The notes beneath the pieces were generated by a model that saw only the letters and a list, made by a program, of their open reading frames with translations, was not told where the DNA came from and searched no databases. The position numbers and the translations under genes were made by a program. This document shows, one piece after another, positions 7,718 to 15,084 of a stretch of 22,542 nt of DNA (its first letter is position 1; each line of letters opens with the position of its first letter). This DNA is from Myxococcales bacterium UBA5297. Lineage in GTDB: Bacteria; Myxococcota; Myxococcia; Myxococcales; UBA5297. The stretch spans positions 8,864-31,405 of the forward strand of contig DHSB01000085.1 of assembly GCA_002408385.1 (NCBI GenBank), in the 5' to 3' direction.

Positions 7718-8231
7718 ACCGGCTCAGGATCCAGGCCCCAGACCTTGGACCACAGGCTTCAGGTCAAGGCACCGCCCGGGCATCGCCCGGAACCCAAGCG
7801 ATCGGTCGCAGGTTGGTAGGGGCGCAGGGCAGTGCGCCCGTCGAGGCCCGGAGCGCCAGCCTTCGTGTTGGCGATCCCGGCGGCCAGCACAAAGGCCGGC
7901 CCTCCGAGAATCGTGCTGCCGCGCGACGAACTCGAGCTTGGTAGTTCGGGAGGCCGAGCTTGCGAGGCCGAGGTCGAGGTGACAGGAGGGGGCGAGCCGA
8001 GGTTAGGGTCGATCTTCCCGACAGCTCTCGAGCGTCTGGACTTTGCCGCTCGAGCCGCCGTCTTGGCCGAGCTGACAAGGACTCGAACGCCAAGGTGCCC
8101 AGGTTTGTTGAACCGCAGGGGCGGTTGTGGTTTCGTGCGCCCGGCCGAGGCGGAAATGCGCTGGGCGCGCGGGCGTTCTTGGTTGCGACCCGCCGTCCGG
8201 ACGCGTCCCTTCGCCCCTGCCTGGAGCCCTC
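7718..8231. other. Intergenic gap with composite repeat
   Basis: These 514 bases separate ykgJ from the first parvulin gene. Most of it (7779-8032) is a composite dispersed repeat. The remaining 200 bases lead to the ribosome site GGAG at 8223-8226 and show no gene; the stretch around 8078-8100 looked faintly tRNA-like but does not fold. Confidence 0.55.
7779..8032 (+). repeat. Dispersed repeat, composite copy A6 (B-type segment plus right half of A)
   Basis: Positions 7779-7937 match the B segment inside copy A5 (shared phrases AAGCGATCGGTC versus GAGCGATCGGTC, GGGGCGCA, GCCCGGAGCGCCAGCCTTCG and GCTGCCGCGC). It passes at TAGTTCGGGAGGCCGAGCTT into the A-element right half and ends GCGAGCCGAGGTTAGGGT then TTCCCGACAGCTCTCGAG. 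A clear A-type left terminus is not visible here. Confidence 0.7.
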
Positions 8232-9284
8232 ATGAGCAATAAGGTTGTCGCACTTCTGGCCCTTCCAATCATCGGCCTCGCCTGGTTTGCAGGTCTGAAG
8301 ACCGGAGAGCGCAAGGCGAGCAGCATCGACGAGAGGCCCGTCTCCAATCTGCGGCCGGGCACGCCGGTGGCCACCTTCGACGGCGGGTCGATAAGCGTCG
8401 AGGAGCTCAAGGCGCAGATAGAGGAGCAGGCGCCCATCGTGCGCGTGCGCTACACCTCCCCCGAGGGCAAGCGCGCCTTTCTCGAGCGCATGGTCCGCAT
8501 GGAGTTGCTCGCCCGTGAGGCGCAGCGCCGCGGCTACGACCGCGACCCCGAGGTCGTCCGCCAGCACCAGCGCAATCTGGTCGCGGTCTTCGTCCAGAAG
8601 GAGTTCGAGGCGGCTCACAAGGCGCAGCCCATCTCCGAGGACGAGATCAAGAAGTTCTACGACGAGCACCTCGCGGAGTTCGTCAAGCCGGAGCGGGTGC
8701 GCATCGCCCACCTCTTCGTCGCTGCCCCCGAGACGAGCGGGCGCGCCGAGCGCCGAGCCAGGGCCGAGAGCCTGCTCGCCACCGCGCGGGCCAAGGAGAG
8801 CGCCGACATCGCCGGGTTCCAGAGGCTCACGCGCGAGCACTCGGACGACGCCGAGAGCAAGTCGACCGGCGGCGACCTGCGCTTCCTCTCCCGAGAGGAG
8901 CTCGCGCGGCGGGCTGGAGAGCCGGTGGCGCAGGCGGCCTTCGACGAGCTGAAGGTGACCGGCGAGGTTTTCGACAGGGTCGTGGAGACGCCCGAGGGCT
9001 TCCACATCCTCAAGCTGCTCGGTCGCGAGAACCCGCTGGAGATGACGCTCGAGAAGGCGCGCGAGTCGATTCGCAGTCGCATCGCCTTCGACCGGCGCGG
9101 CGAGCGCTACGAGCAGTTCGTCGCCGACATCGAGAAGAAGGCCGGGCTGAAGGTCGACGCTGCCCGGCTCGACGCGCTCGCGATCGCTCCGGGTGGTCCG
9201 GCGCGCGTGCCGTCGGGAGCCATTCCGCCCGCGCCCAAGGAGCGGGCGCGCCCGCCGGTCTTTCCCGACGGGACGAACGAGTAG
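8232..9284 (+). CDS. Membrane-anchored parvulin-type peptidyl-prolyl isomerase (PpiC/PrsA/SurA-like)
   Basis: This 350-residue protein starts at ATG 8232 with GGAG five bases upstream. Residues 3-20 (VVALLALPIIGLAWFAGL) form an uncleaved anchor, so the rest faces the periplasm. A SurA-N-like helical chaperone part follows (FDGGSISVEELKAQIEEQ to about residue 130). The parvulin domain begins at VRIAHLFVAAPE and ends TPEGFHILKLLGR, with the core TGGDLRFLSREE and AFDELK. A Pro-rich tail closes the protein. It accelerates proline isomerisation and holds exported proteins. It is first of three parvulins on this strand, nine bases before the next, and likely an operon with it. Confidence 0.85.
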   Translation: MSNKVVALLALPIIGLAWFAGLKTGERKASSIDERPVSNLRPGTPVATFDGGSISVEELKAQIEEQAPIVRVRYTSPEGKRAFLERMVRMELLAREAQRRGYDRDPEVVRQHQRNLVAVFVQKEFEAAHKAQPISEDEIKKFYDEHLAEFVKPERVRIAHLFVAAPETSGRAERRARAESLLATARAKESADIAGFQRLTREHSDDAESKSTGGDLRFLSREELARRAGEPVAQAAFDELKVTGEVFDRVVETPEGFHILKLLGRENPLEMTLEKARESIRSRIAFDRRGERYEQFVADIEKKAGLKVDAARLDALAIAPGGPARVPSGAIPPAPKERARPPVFPDGTNE

Positions 9285-9293
9285 GAGGTCGCG

Positions 9294-10253
9294 ATGCGCG
9301 GGGTGCCGAGGTCGAGGCTCGTCGTCTTGGCCGCCAGCCTGCTGGCCGCCAGCGGATGCCGTGAGGGCGGCGAGGACCGGGCGCAGGTCGACGCGGTCGC
9401 CTTGGTCAACGGCGCCGCGGTCACCAGCGAGGCCTTCGCCCGCGAGCTCGCGTTCGCCAAGCGCACCTCCGACGGGGTCATCCCGCAGGCTGAGGACGAG
9501 CAGCTTGCCTTCAAGCGTGCCGCTCTCCTGGACTTCATCGACCGGATGCTGGTGCTCGCCGCGGCCAGGGATGCGGGCATCGCCGTGCCGGCCGAGCAGG
9601 TCGACCGCGAGATCCTCAAGCTGAAGGCCGAGTACCACGGTTCGGGCTTCAACGAGGCGCTCGCCGAGGGCCGGCTCTCACAGCAGGAGCTGCGCGAGCG
9701 GACCCGCGCGCGCCTGACAACCGAGCGCTACTTCGTCGAGGAGATCTTCTCCCGCGAGGCGGTGACCGACCCGGAGATCGAGGCGTGGTACCAGGAGCAC
9801 GCCGAGGACTTCGCGCAGCTCGAGGAGGTGCGCGCCGCCCAGATCGTCGTCAAGACCGCCGACGAGGCGCGGCGCGTCCAGAGCGAGCTGCGCAACGGGA
9901 TGAGCTTCGACGAGGCGGCGCGCCGCTTCTCGCTCTCGCCCGACGCCAAGGTTGGCGGCGACCTCGGCTTCTTCATGCGCGGGGTGATGCCCGCGGTCTT
10001 CGACAAGGTCTGCTTCAACCTGTCTCCGGGCCGGGTTTCGGAGATCACCTCGAGCGAATACGGCTTCCACCTCTTCAAGGTGCTCGAGAAGAGGCCGGCA
10101 AGAAAGCGCTCCCTCGAGGAGGTGCGCCCCCAGGTCGAGCAGCTTCTGCTTCGCAACAAGCACGCCCAGGCGCAGGAGCGCCGAATCGAGGAGCTGCGCG
10201 AGAGGGCGAAGATCAGAATCGAGGAGGGTGCGCTTGCCAAGGTCCCGCTCTAG
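9294..10253 (+). CDS. Parvulin-type peptidyl-prolyl isomerase lipoprotein
   Basis: This 319-residue protein has a type II signal peptide ending in the lipobox LAASGC (Cys22), so it should be a lipid-anchored periplasmic protein. The ATG at 9294 has GTAGGAGG just upstream, starting nine bases after the previous stop. A SurA-N-like region (VNGAAVTSEAFARELAFAK) is followed by a parvulin domain starting at VRAAQIVVKTADEA, with GGDLGFFMRG and EYGFHLFKVLEKRP. The C-terminus is a long charged helix. It is the second of three adjacent parvulins. Lipoprotein parvulins (PrsA-like) assist folding near the membrane; substrates are unknown. Confidence 0.87.
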   Translation: MRGVPRSRLVVLAASLLAASGCREGGEDRAQVDAVALVNGAAVTSEAFARELAFAKRTSDGVIPQAEDEQLAFKRAALLDFIDRMLVLAAARDAGIAVPAEQVDREILKLKAEYHGSGFNEALAEGRLSQQELRERTRARLTTERYFVEEIFSREAVTDPEIEAWYQEHAEDFAQLEEVRAAQIVVKTADEARRVQSELRNGMSFDEAARRFSLSPDAKVGGDLGFFMRGVMPAVFDKVCFNLSPGRVSEITSSEYGFHLFKVLEKRPARKRSLEEVRPQVEQLLLRNKHAQAQERRIEELRERAKIRIEEGALAKVPL

Positions 10254-10534
10254 GTCGCCAGGGGCCGAAGGGTCCATCGGCGCGAGGCCGGGCGGTGCCG
10301 GGGCAACGAACGCGCGCTTGCCGCGGTAGGCTTTCGCCGCCCCGGGTGTTCTGAGGCGGCTGAAGAGGTGTCGAAGAATCCTTCAAGCGATGACCGGTCA
10401 GCCCGAGCCGTTCGGCGGTCTCGGGGCAGGCCGAGGTCGAGGGCACCTCGACTCCGCCTCCCTCGTTCCTCGGGAGGCCAAGCTCGGGGTGAGCGGGGTT
10501 AGGGCGACAGACCCCAGAGGCTGCGAGAGGACGA
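10254..10534. other. Intergenic gap before surA, occupied by repeat A2
   Basis: The second parvulin and surA are separated by 281 bases, unlike the nine-base gap before. Copy A2 of the dispersed repeat takes up 10360-10517 and ends beside the surA ribosome site. No gene is visible. Confidence 0.55.
10360..10517 (+). repeat. Dispersed MITE-like element, copy A2, abutting surA
   Basis: The left terminus CTGAAGAGGTGTCGAAGAAT is followed by CCTTCAAGCGATGACCGGTC, then the family core GGCCGAGGTCGAGGGCACCT, the hairpin CTCCCTCGTTCCTCGGGAGG and GGGGTGAGCGGGGTTAGG. The right terminus GCGACAGACC is shortened. The element stops about 17 bases before the surA ATG. Confidence 0.8.
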
Positions 10535-11509
10535 ATGAGAACGATTGGTGCGATGGTGGTAGCTGCCGGGCTGGTGCTGGCAGGACCGGCTGGAGCCGAG
10601 CCGCGGATGGTCGACAGGGTGGCGGCGGTCGTCAACGACGACATGATCGCCCTCTCCGAGGTCCACGAGCGGGCCGCGGCCGAGCTGATGATGCTCGAGC
10701 AGGAGGGCCTGGCCTCCACCGAGCGCCGGCGGGCTGCGCTCAAGAACGCTCTCGACGACCTCATCGCCGACCGCCTGCTGACCGCCGAGGAGAAGGCGCT
10801 CGCCATCGAGGTGACCGACCAGGAGGTCGAGTACGCCATCGACGACGTGCGCAAGCAGAACCGCATGGACCCCGAGACCTTCGAGCGGGCGCTGATGGCC
10901 CAGGGGCACTCGATGAGCGCCTACCGCGAGAAGATGCGCAAGGACCTCGCGGCGATGAAGCTCATCGGCATGAAGGTGCGCTCGAAGATCAAGGTGAGCG
11001 AAGAGGACATCAAGGCCGAGTACGCCCGCATGTCCCGCGAGCTGGAGACCGAGTTCGAGGTCCGCGCGCGCCACATCGTCATCCAGGTGCCCAAGGGCGC
11101 CGACGAGAAGGTCGAGCAGCAGGCCCGGGAGCGCGCGGCCGACCTGACCCGCCGCGCCCGCGGCGGCGAGGACTTCGTCGAGCTGGCCAAGAAGCACAGC
11201 GAAGGCTCCTCGCGTGAGGACGGCGGCGACATCGGGTTTTTCAAGCGCGGTGACATGGTCGGCGCCTTCGAGAAGGTCGCTTTCAGCCTGAAGCCCGGCG
11301 AGATCAGCGACCCGGTGCGCACTCCGTTCGGCTTCCACGTGATCCAGGTCGTCGAGCGGCGCGCCGGAAAGGTGCCGCCTATCGAGCAGGTCCACGACGA
11401 GCTGCAGGAGCGCCTGACGCGCGTCCAGATGCAGCGCCAGACCGAGCAGTACGTCGAGGAGCTGCGGCGACAGGCGGTCGTGGACGTGAAGATCGCCGAC
11501 CTGAAGTGA
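10535..11509 (+). CDS. surA: Periplasmic chaperone/peptidyl-prolyl isomerase SurA
   Basis: This 324-residue periplasmic protein has a cleavable signal peptide (MRTIGAMVVAAGLVLAGPAGA) and starts at ATG 10535, five bases after GAGAGG. The SurA-N chaperone domain begins VDRVAAVVNDDMIALSEV and contains LDDLIADRLL and YREKMRKDLAAMKLI. One parvulin domain follows (VRARHIVIQVPKGAD, GGDIGFFKRGDMVGAFEKVAFSLKPGEIS, TPFGFHVIQVVERR). Escherichia coli SurA has two parvulin domains and about 430 residues; the one-domain form is common in deltaproteobacteria. It escorts unfolded outer-membrane proteins to the BAM complex. It is third of the parvulin series, but has its own leader containing a repeat, so it may be separately expressed. 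Confidence 0.88.
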   Translation: MRTIGAMVVAAGLVLAGPAGAEPRMVDRVAAVVNDDMIALSEVHERAAAELMMLEQEGLASTERRRAALKNALDDLIADRLLTAEEKALAIEVTDQEVEYAIDDVRKQNRMDPETFERALMAQGHSMSAYREKMRKDLAAMKLIGMKVRSKIKVSEEDIKAEYARMSRELETEFEVRARHIVIQVPKGADEKVEQQARERAADLTRRARGGEDFVELAKKHSEGSSREDGGDIGFFKRGDMVGAFEKVAFSLKPGEISDPVRTPFGFHVIQVVERRAGKVPPIEQVHDELQERLTRVQMQRQTEQYVEELRRQAVVDVKIADLK

Positions 11510-11562
11510 GCCGGGTCGCAGGAGGCGCGCGCTTCGTCGCGACGTCCTTCCGGGAAGCAAAC

Positions 11563-11707
11563 TCAAGAGGTGTCGCGAAATCTCCCTGGCCTCGGTCCGC
11601 GCCCCGCTCACCTTGACAGCCGAGTCGAGCGGCCATCGACTTTGGCCTCGCAAGCTCGGCCTACGCTCGGGCTGTCCTCGCTCGAAGGATTCTTCGACAC
11701 ATCTTCA
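11563..11707 (-). repeat. Dispersed MITE-like element, copy A3 (inverted)
   Basis: The ends are AAGAGGTGTCGCGAAATC (from 11565) and the complement of AAGATGTGTCGAAGAATC (to 11705); 14 of 18 positions match as inverted termini. Inside are GGCCTCGCAAGCTCGGCC and TCGAAGGATTCTTCGA, the reverse of the other copies. The element spans the gap between the convergent surA and lipoprotein genes, and its end carries the lipoprotein stop codon. Confidence 0.8.
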
Positions 11708-11989
11708 GGAGTCGGAGGAGCAAGGCCCTTGGCTTACGCCCCATCGCCCCTCGGCGCCGCATACCAGCAAGACCTGTCTGCCCGAGGTGTCGCTGACGCA
11801 GGCGGGCTCGTCGACGCCGGGCGCGCAGGGACAGCCGATCGCCTCCTCTTCGTAAGCGCGCTTCAGGTTCTGGCAGGGGCTGAAGCAGGTCGAATCGCCG
11901 CTCGAATCGCACGGCGTGGCGACCGACTGGCTTCCACAGCCGGCGAGCACCAGCGCGACCGCGAGGGTGAGCTGCCGGGGAAAGGGCAT
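11705..11989 (-). CDS. Small cysteine-rich lipoprotein
   Basis: This is a 94-residue predicted lipoprotein: MPFPRQLTLAVALVLAGC ends in a type II lipobox (LAGC, Cys18), placing it on a membrane facing the periplasm or outside. I chose ATG 11989 because it gives this signal. The mature part has eight further cysteines (in PCDSSGDSTC, SPCQNL, GCPCAPG, PAC, LVC and GPC), enough for four disulfides. I do not recognise the family; small Cys-rich secreted proteins are typical of myxobacteria. The TGA stop sits in the terminus of repeat copy A3, so the C-terminus may have been changed by the element. Confidence 0.75.
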   Translation of the reverse strand: MPFPRQLTLAVALVLAGCGSQSVATPCDSSGDSTCFSPCQNLKRAYEEEAIGCPCAPGVDEPACVSDTSGRQVLLVCGAEGRWGVSQGPCSSDS

Positions 11990-12313
11990 GCGAGGCTCCG
12001 TCGCCGCGGGGGAGTCCGGGGTACGCGGCGGGCGCAAGGTTAGGCGGTTGCTGCTGCGTCATGTCAAGGCGGCCCTTCGGCGCCGTGGCGCTCGTTCGGT
12101 CCGGTCGGCAGGCAGCCGAGCGCTGCGCGCACACACAGGAACACGAGCAGCGCGCGAGTGCGCCAAAGGGTTTGGGCCAGGGGCGCGGCGCTGTCGGTTC
12201 GCCCCGGCCAGCCGCCTGGTGCCTTGGTCTCCCTGGTCTCTTCACTTCCGGTCGGGGAGACCTCAACGTGTTGCGGTAGGCGCCTGGCTCACGCGGGCGT
12301 CCTTCCGCCCGCG
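11990..12313. other. Intergenic gap, divergent promoters presumed
   Basis: These 324 bases lie between the divergent lipoprotein and fruK-like genes. I see no gene and no clear promoter boxes. A reverse-strand frame ending at 12064 contains a lipoprotein-like stretch (ALLVFLCVRAALGC) but lacks a start codon with a ribosome site. Confidence 0.5.
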
Positions 12314-13285
12314 ATGGACGCCCGAGCCACCATTGTCACGCTCACGCCGAACCCCGCCGTCGATCAAATGGTGTGGCTCGAGGGGCTCGAGCTCGGTCGA
12401 GTCAACCGGCTCCTCGCCACCCAGCTCGATCCGGCGGGCAAGGGCATCAACGCCGCCCGCGTCGCCCACCGGCTCGGATGGCCGACGCGCGCGTTCGGTT
12501 TTGCCGGCGGGGAGACGGGCGCGATGCTCGAGCGCCTGCTCGAGCTCGAGGGCGTCGAGCACGACTTCGTCCAGATTCCGGGCCGCACCCGCTTCAACAC
12601 GACCATCGTGGCCTGCCGTACGTGGACCAGCCTGCGCGGCGTGGGACCGGACATCGCGCCCGAGCACCTCGACGAGCTCGAGCGGCGCGTCTGCGCGGCG
12701 CTTGGGCCCGGTCGCGTGCTGGTGATGGCCGGCAGCCTACCGCCGGGGGTGCCGACCGACTGCTATGCCCGTTTCGTGCGCGCGGCGAAGCGACGCGGAG
12801 CGACGGTGCTGCTCGACGCCGCGGGCGAGCCGCTCTCCCTGGGGGTCGCCGAGCGGCCCGATTTGATCAAGCCGAACGTCCCGGAGGCCGAGGGTCTGTT
12901 GGGGCGGCGGTTGTCGGGTATCGAAGAGGTGTCGCAGGGCGCGCGCGAGCTGGTCCGACGCGGCGTGGGGACGGTGGTCGTCTCGATGGGCGCCGAGGGC
13001 GCGATCGTCGCGCGGGGAGCGCAGCTCTGGCGGGTGAGGCCACCGCGCGTCGAGCGCAAGAGCACCGTCGGGTCGGGTGACTCGATGGTCGCCGGGCTTG
13101 CCGTAGGCTTTGCCGCGGGCAAGCGGCTCGAGGAGGGAATCGCGCTCGCCACCGCCGCGGGGGCGGCGACCGCGATGACCCCGGGGACCGCGCGCGGGAC
13201 TGCGGCGGCGATCGGGGCGCTGCTGCCCGCGGTGAGGGTCGAGGAACTGGTCGCGCACCGGCTGCACCTGCCGGCTTCGAGCTGA
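12314..13285 (+). CDS. fruK: PfkB-family sugar kinase, probable 1-phosphofructokinase (FruK)
   Basis: This is a 323-residue ribokinase-fold kinase with the FruK/LacC-type start TLTPNPAVDQ, the substrate motif AGKGIN at 41-46, GSLPPGVP in the middle, KPNVPEAEGLLG and the C-terminal anion-hole motif GSGDS with catalytic Asp256. It would phosphorylate fructose 1-phosphate to fructose 1,6-bisphosphate. Tagatose-6-phosphate or fructose-6-phosphate kinase activity is possible in this family. ATG 12314 opens the conserved domain; there is no strong ribosome site. No fructose PTS or other sugar transporter is visible nearby, so it stands alone here. The TGA stop lies in a remnant of the dispersed repeat. 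Confidence 0.82.
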   Translation: MDARATIVTLTPNPAVDQMVWLEGLELGRVNRLLATQLDPAGKGINAARVAHRLGWPTRAFGFAGGETGAMLERLLELEGVEHDFVQIPGRTRFNTTIVACRTWTSLRGVGPDIAPEHLDELERRVCAALGPGRVLVMAGSLPPGVPTDCYARFVRAAKRRGATVLLDAAGEPLSLGVAERPDLIKPNVPEAEGLLGRRLSGIEEVSQGARELVRRGVGTVVVSMGAEGAIVARGAQLWRVRPPRVERKSTVGSGDSMVAGLAVGFAAGKRLEEGIALATAAGAATAMTPGTARGTAAAIGALLPAVRVEELVAHRLHLPASS

Positions 13286-13345
13286 CAAGCTGTCGAAGAG
13301 CCCCTCGCGCGAGAACCTGACCGAGCTCGCGAGGCCGAAGCCGAC
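13283..13345 (+). repeat. Remnant of dispersed element, A7
   Basis: CTGACAAGCTGTCGAAGA resembles the A2 left terminus CTGAAGAGGTGTCGAAGA; 23 of the first 31 positions agree. It is followed by GACCGAGCTCGCGAGGCCGA, which matches the element core. The remainder of the element is missing. The remnant starts at the fruK stop codon. Confidence 0.6.
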
Positions 13346-13407
13346 GGAGGGGCGGGGCGAAAAGCTGCTGTAATCACCGGCGGTTGCAGGCTCGTTTCAA
13401 AGCTCAA

Positions 13408-13520
13408 GGAAGGGGCCTGTAGAGCGCCAGGATGGCCCAGGAGCGGCCGTTCGACCCCCAGCCCTATTAACGGAAGCCTGGCGACCCAAAATCGCTCTAC
13501 GGGCCAGCCAGGGCCCTTCC
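13408..13520. other. Nested four-helix palindrome, candidate structured RNA
   Basis: Four nested helices can be read: P1 GGAAGGGGCC (13408-13417) with GGGCCCTTCC (13511-13520), 9 of 10 pairs; P2 GTAGAGCG (13419-13426) with CGCTCTAC (13493-13500), perfect; P3 CCAGG (13427-13431) with CCTGG (13477-13481); P4 CCGTT (13447-13451) with AACGG (13469-13473). The strand is undetermined because a palindrome folds in either transcript. It lies upstream of pdxA and outside the dispersed repeats. Confidence 0.55.
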
Positions 13521-13569
13521 CGGGCCGCTCCGGCCTCCAAAAGGTGCCCGAAGGAGCCCCGAGCGCGGC

Positions 13570-13741
13570 TGAAGAGGCGTCGAGGAAGCCTTCGCGAGCG
13601 ATGACCGCTCAGCCTGAGTGCAGGCCGGGTTTGCGAGGCAAGGGGCCCTTCGACTCCGCTCCCGTAGCTCGCGCGTCGAGAGCTGCGCTCAGGGTGAGCG
13701 GGACCGGACCGAGTCGAAGAAGGTTTTCTCGACGCCTCGTC
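13570..13741 (+). repeat. Dispersed MITE-like element, copy A4, with intact terminal inverted repeats
   Basis: Left end GAAGAGGCGTCGAGGAAGCC (13571 on) and the complement of the right end, GACGAGGCGTCGAGAAAACC (to 13741), agree at 18 of 21 positions over the 21-bp ends. The interior keeps GCGAGCGATGACCGCTCAGC and CTCAGGGTGAGCGGG of the family. It is the copy with the best terminal inverted repeats. Confidence 0.8.
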
Positions 13742-13874
13742 AACCCGAGCGCAAGGCCGAGCGCCGAGGAGGCTTCGCGACCCGCGGTCTCGAGCGTGCG
13801 CCCGGCGGCTTTGGCTCTTTGCCGACAACCCGCGCGTGCTAGCTTCCCGCCTCTCCGAGAGAGCGGAGGGCGCC

Positions 13875-14918
13875 ATGCCTTCGAAGAGACCCACCAAGCC
13901 TCGGCCGCGCATCGCGATCAGCCTCGGTGACCCCTCGGGCATCGGGCCCGAGGTCACGGCGCGTGCGCTCGCGCGCTCGCGCGTTCGCTCGGCGCTCGTA
14001 CCGGTCGTCTTCGGCGACGACCGCGTCTACGCCCGCGCATGCCACCTTGCCGGCGTTCCTGATGGCCTCGAACGCGTCGGCTCGCCCGAGGAGGCGCGCG
14101 GCCCGGCACTCGTGCAGGTCACCGCGCTCGCGCCGAAGGATTCACGGCCGGGAAAGCCGACGCTCGAGGGCGGGCGCGCCCAGCTCGCCTACCTCGAACG
14201 TGCCGTCGAGGCGCTCGAGGCGGGCGGCTTCGACGGCCTGTGTACCGCGCCGCTCTCGAAGGCGCAGGTCAGCCGCGCCGGCATCGCGTTCTCGGGCCAC
14301 ACTGAGTATCTGGCCGAGCGCTTTGGTGCGCGGGTACTGATGCTCCTCGCCGGGCCCGTCCTCCGGGTCGCGGTCCACACCACGCACGTGGCGATCGCCG
14401 ACGTGCCCGGGCTCCTGTCCACCGAGAGAATCCTGGAGGACTTGCGATTGCTCCATCGCGAGCTCGAGCGCGGCTTCGGCATCCGGCGGCCGCGCATTGC
14501 GGTCTGCGCGCTCAATCCACACGCCGGCGAGGGCGGGCTCTTCGGTGACGAGGAGCGACGAATCATCGCCCCGGCCATCGAGCGGGCGCGCGCCGAGCGC
14601 ATCAACGCCACAGGGCCTTTCCCTGCCGACGGGCTCTTCCCTCGCGCCGCAAAGGGCGACGTCGACGCGGTGCTCGCGATGTACCACGACCAGGGGCTCG
14701 TTCCCCTCAAGCTGATGCACTTCGACGAGGCCGTGAACGTGACCCTCGGCCTGCCGCTGCCTCGCACGAGCCCGGACCACGGCGTCGCCTACGACCTCGC
14801 GGGAAAGGGTGCTGCTCGCCCGGCGAGCATGGAGGCGGCGCTGTTACTGATTTCACGCTTGGCGTCCAGGCGAGGCGGCGTTCGATTCACGAGACGACGG
14901 GTCCCCAGTCCGCGCTGA
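13875..14918 (+). CDS. pdxA: 4-hydroxythreonine-4-phosphate dehydrogenase PdxA
   Basis: This 347-residue enzyme oxidises 4-phosphohydroxy-L-threonine with NAD+ in the DXP-independent branch point of pyridoxal 5'-phosphate synthesis. Motifs are all present: ISLGDPSGIGPE at the N-terminus, SGHTEYLAERF (metal His), THVAIADVPG, NPHAGEGGLFGDEE (metal His), GPFPADGLF, MYHDQGLVPLK (metal His) and LGLPLPRTSPDHGVAYDLAGKG near the C-terminus. ATG 13875 has GGAGGG just upstream. The final 15 residues are unusually basic. In many proteobacteria pdxA follows surA directly; here about 2.4 kb of other DNA lies between. Confidence 0.93.
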   Translation: MPSKRPTKPRPRIAISLGDPSGIGPEVTARALARSRVRSALVPVVFGDDRVYARACHLAGVPDGLERVGSPEEARGPALVQVTALAPKDSRPGKPTLEGGRAQLAYLERAVEALEAGGFDGLCTAPLSKAQVSRAGIAFSGHTEYLAERFGARVLMLLAGPVLRVAVHTTHVAIADVPGLLSTERILEDLRLLHRELERGFGIRRPRIAVCALNPHAGEGGLFGDEERRIIAPAIERARAERINATGPFPADGLFPRAAKGDVDAVLAMYHDQGLVPLKLMHFDEAVNVTLGLPLPRTSPDHGVAYDLAGKGAARPASMEAALLLISRLASRRGGVRFTRRRVPSPR

Positions 14919-15084
14919 CAGTGGTAAAAGGCCAACGGCAGAAACATCGCGGAGCAATCGGCCGGGCGCCGTGCGTTTCCACCGAGCGCGGCTCGGGAAA
15001 ACCCGGCCAAAATCCAACTGCTCTCTCCGACACAGGCGCGTCCCGCGGCGGAGAGCGCCCTGCTTTGTCTGTGCGAGGAGCTTC

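Larger units (their letters stand above)
13286..13874. other. Large gap between fruK and pdxA: repeats and a structured palindrome
   Basis: This 589-base gap contains, in order, the A7 remnant, a nested palindrome (13408-13520) and the intact element A4 (13570-13741). The last 130 bases lead to the pdxA ribosome site. I see no supported coding region. Confidence 0.6.

Noticed and set aside
8070..8110. tRNA-like T-arm (GGACTCGAACGCC) between ykgJ and the first parvulin
   Set aside because: The flanking bases do not form a T-stem and no acceptor or anticodon arm can be built around it.
7764..9638. A 624-codon minus-strand open frame opposite two parvulin genes
   Set aside because: Low-complexity Leu/Ala/Gly/Arg composition, crosses two genes and an intergenic repeat, so it is a shadow of the parvulin genes.
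10499..11653. A 384-codon minus-strand open frame opposite surA
   Set aside because: Highly Leu/Asp/Ala-rich shadow crossing a repeat element; surA on the plus strand is certain.
12064..12180. Minus-strand stretch ALLVFLCVRAALGC resembling a lipoprotein signal
   Set aside because: No start codon with a ribosome site precedes it and the frame stops about 20 codons after the Cys.
12925..12945. GAAGAGGTGTCGCAG inside fruK, like the element terminus
   Set aside because: It encodes the in-frame residues EEVSQ of the kinase, with no adjacent element core, so it is best taken as chance similarity.
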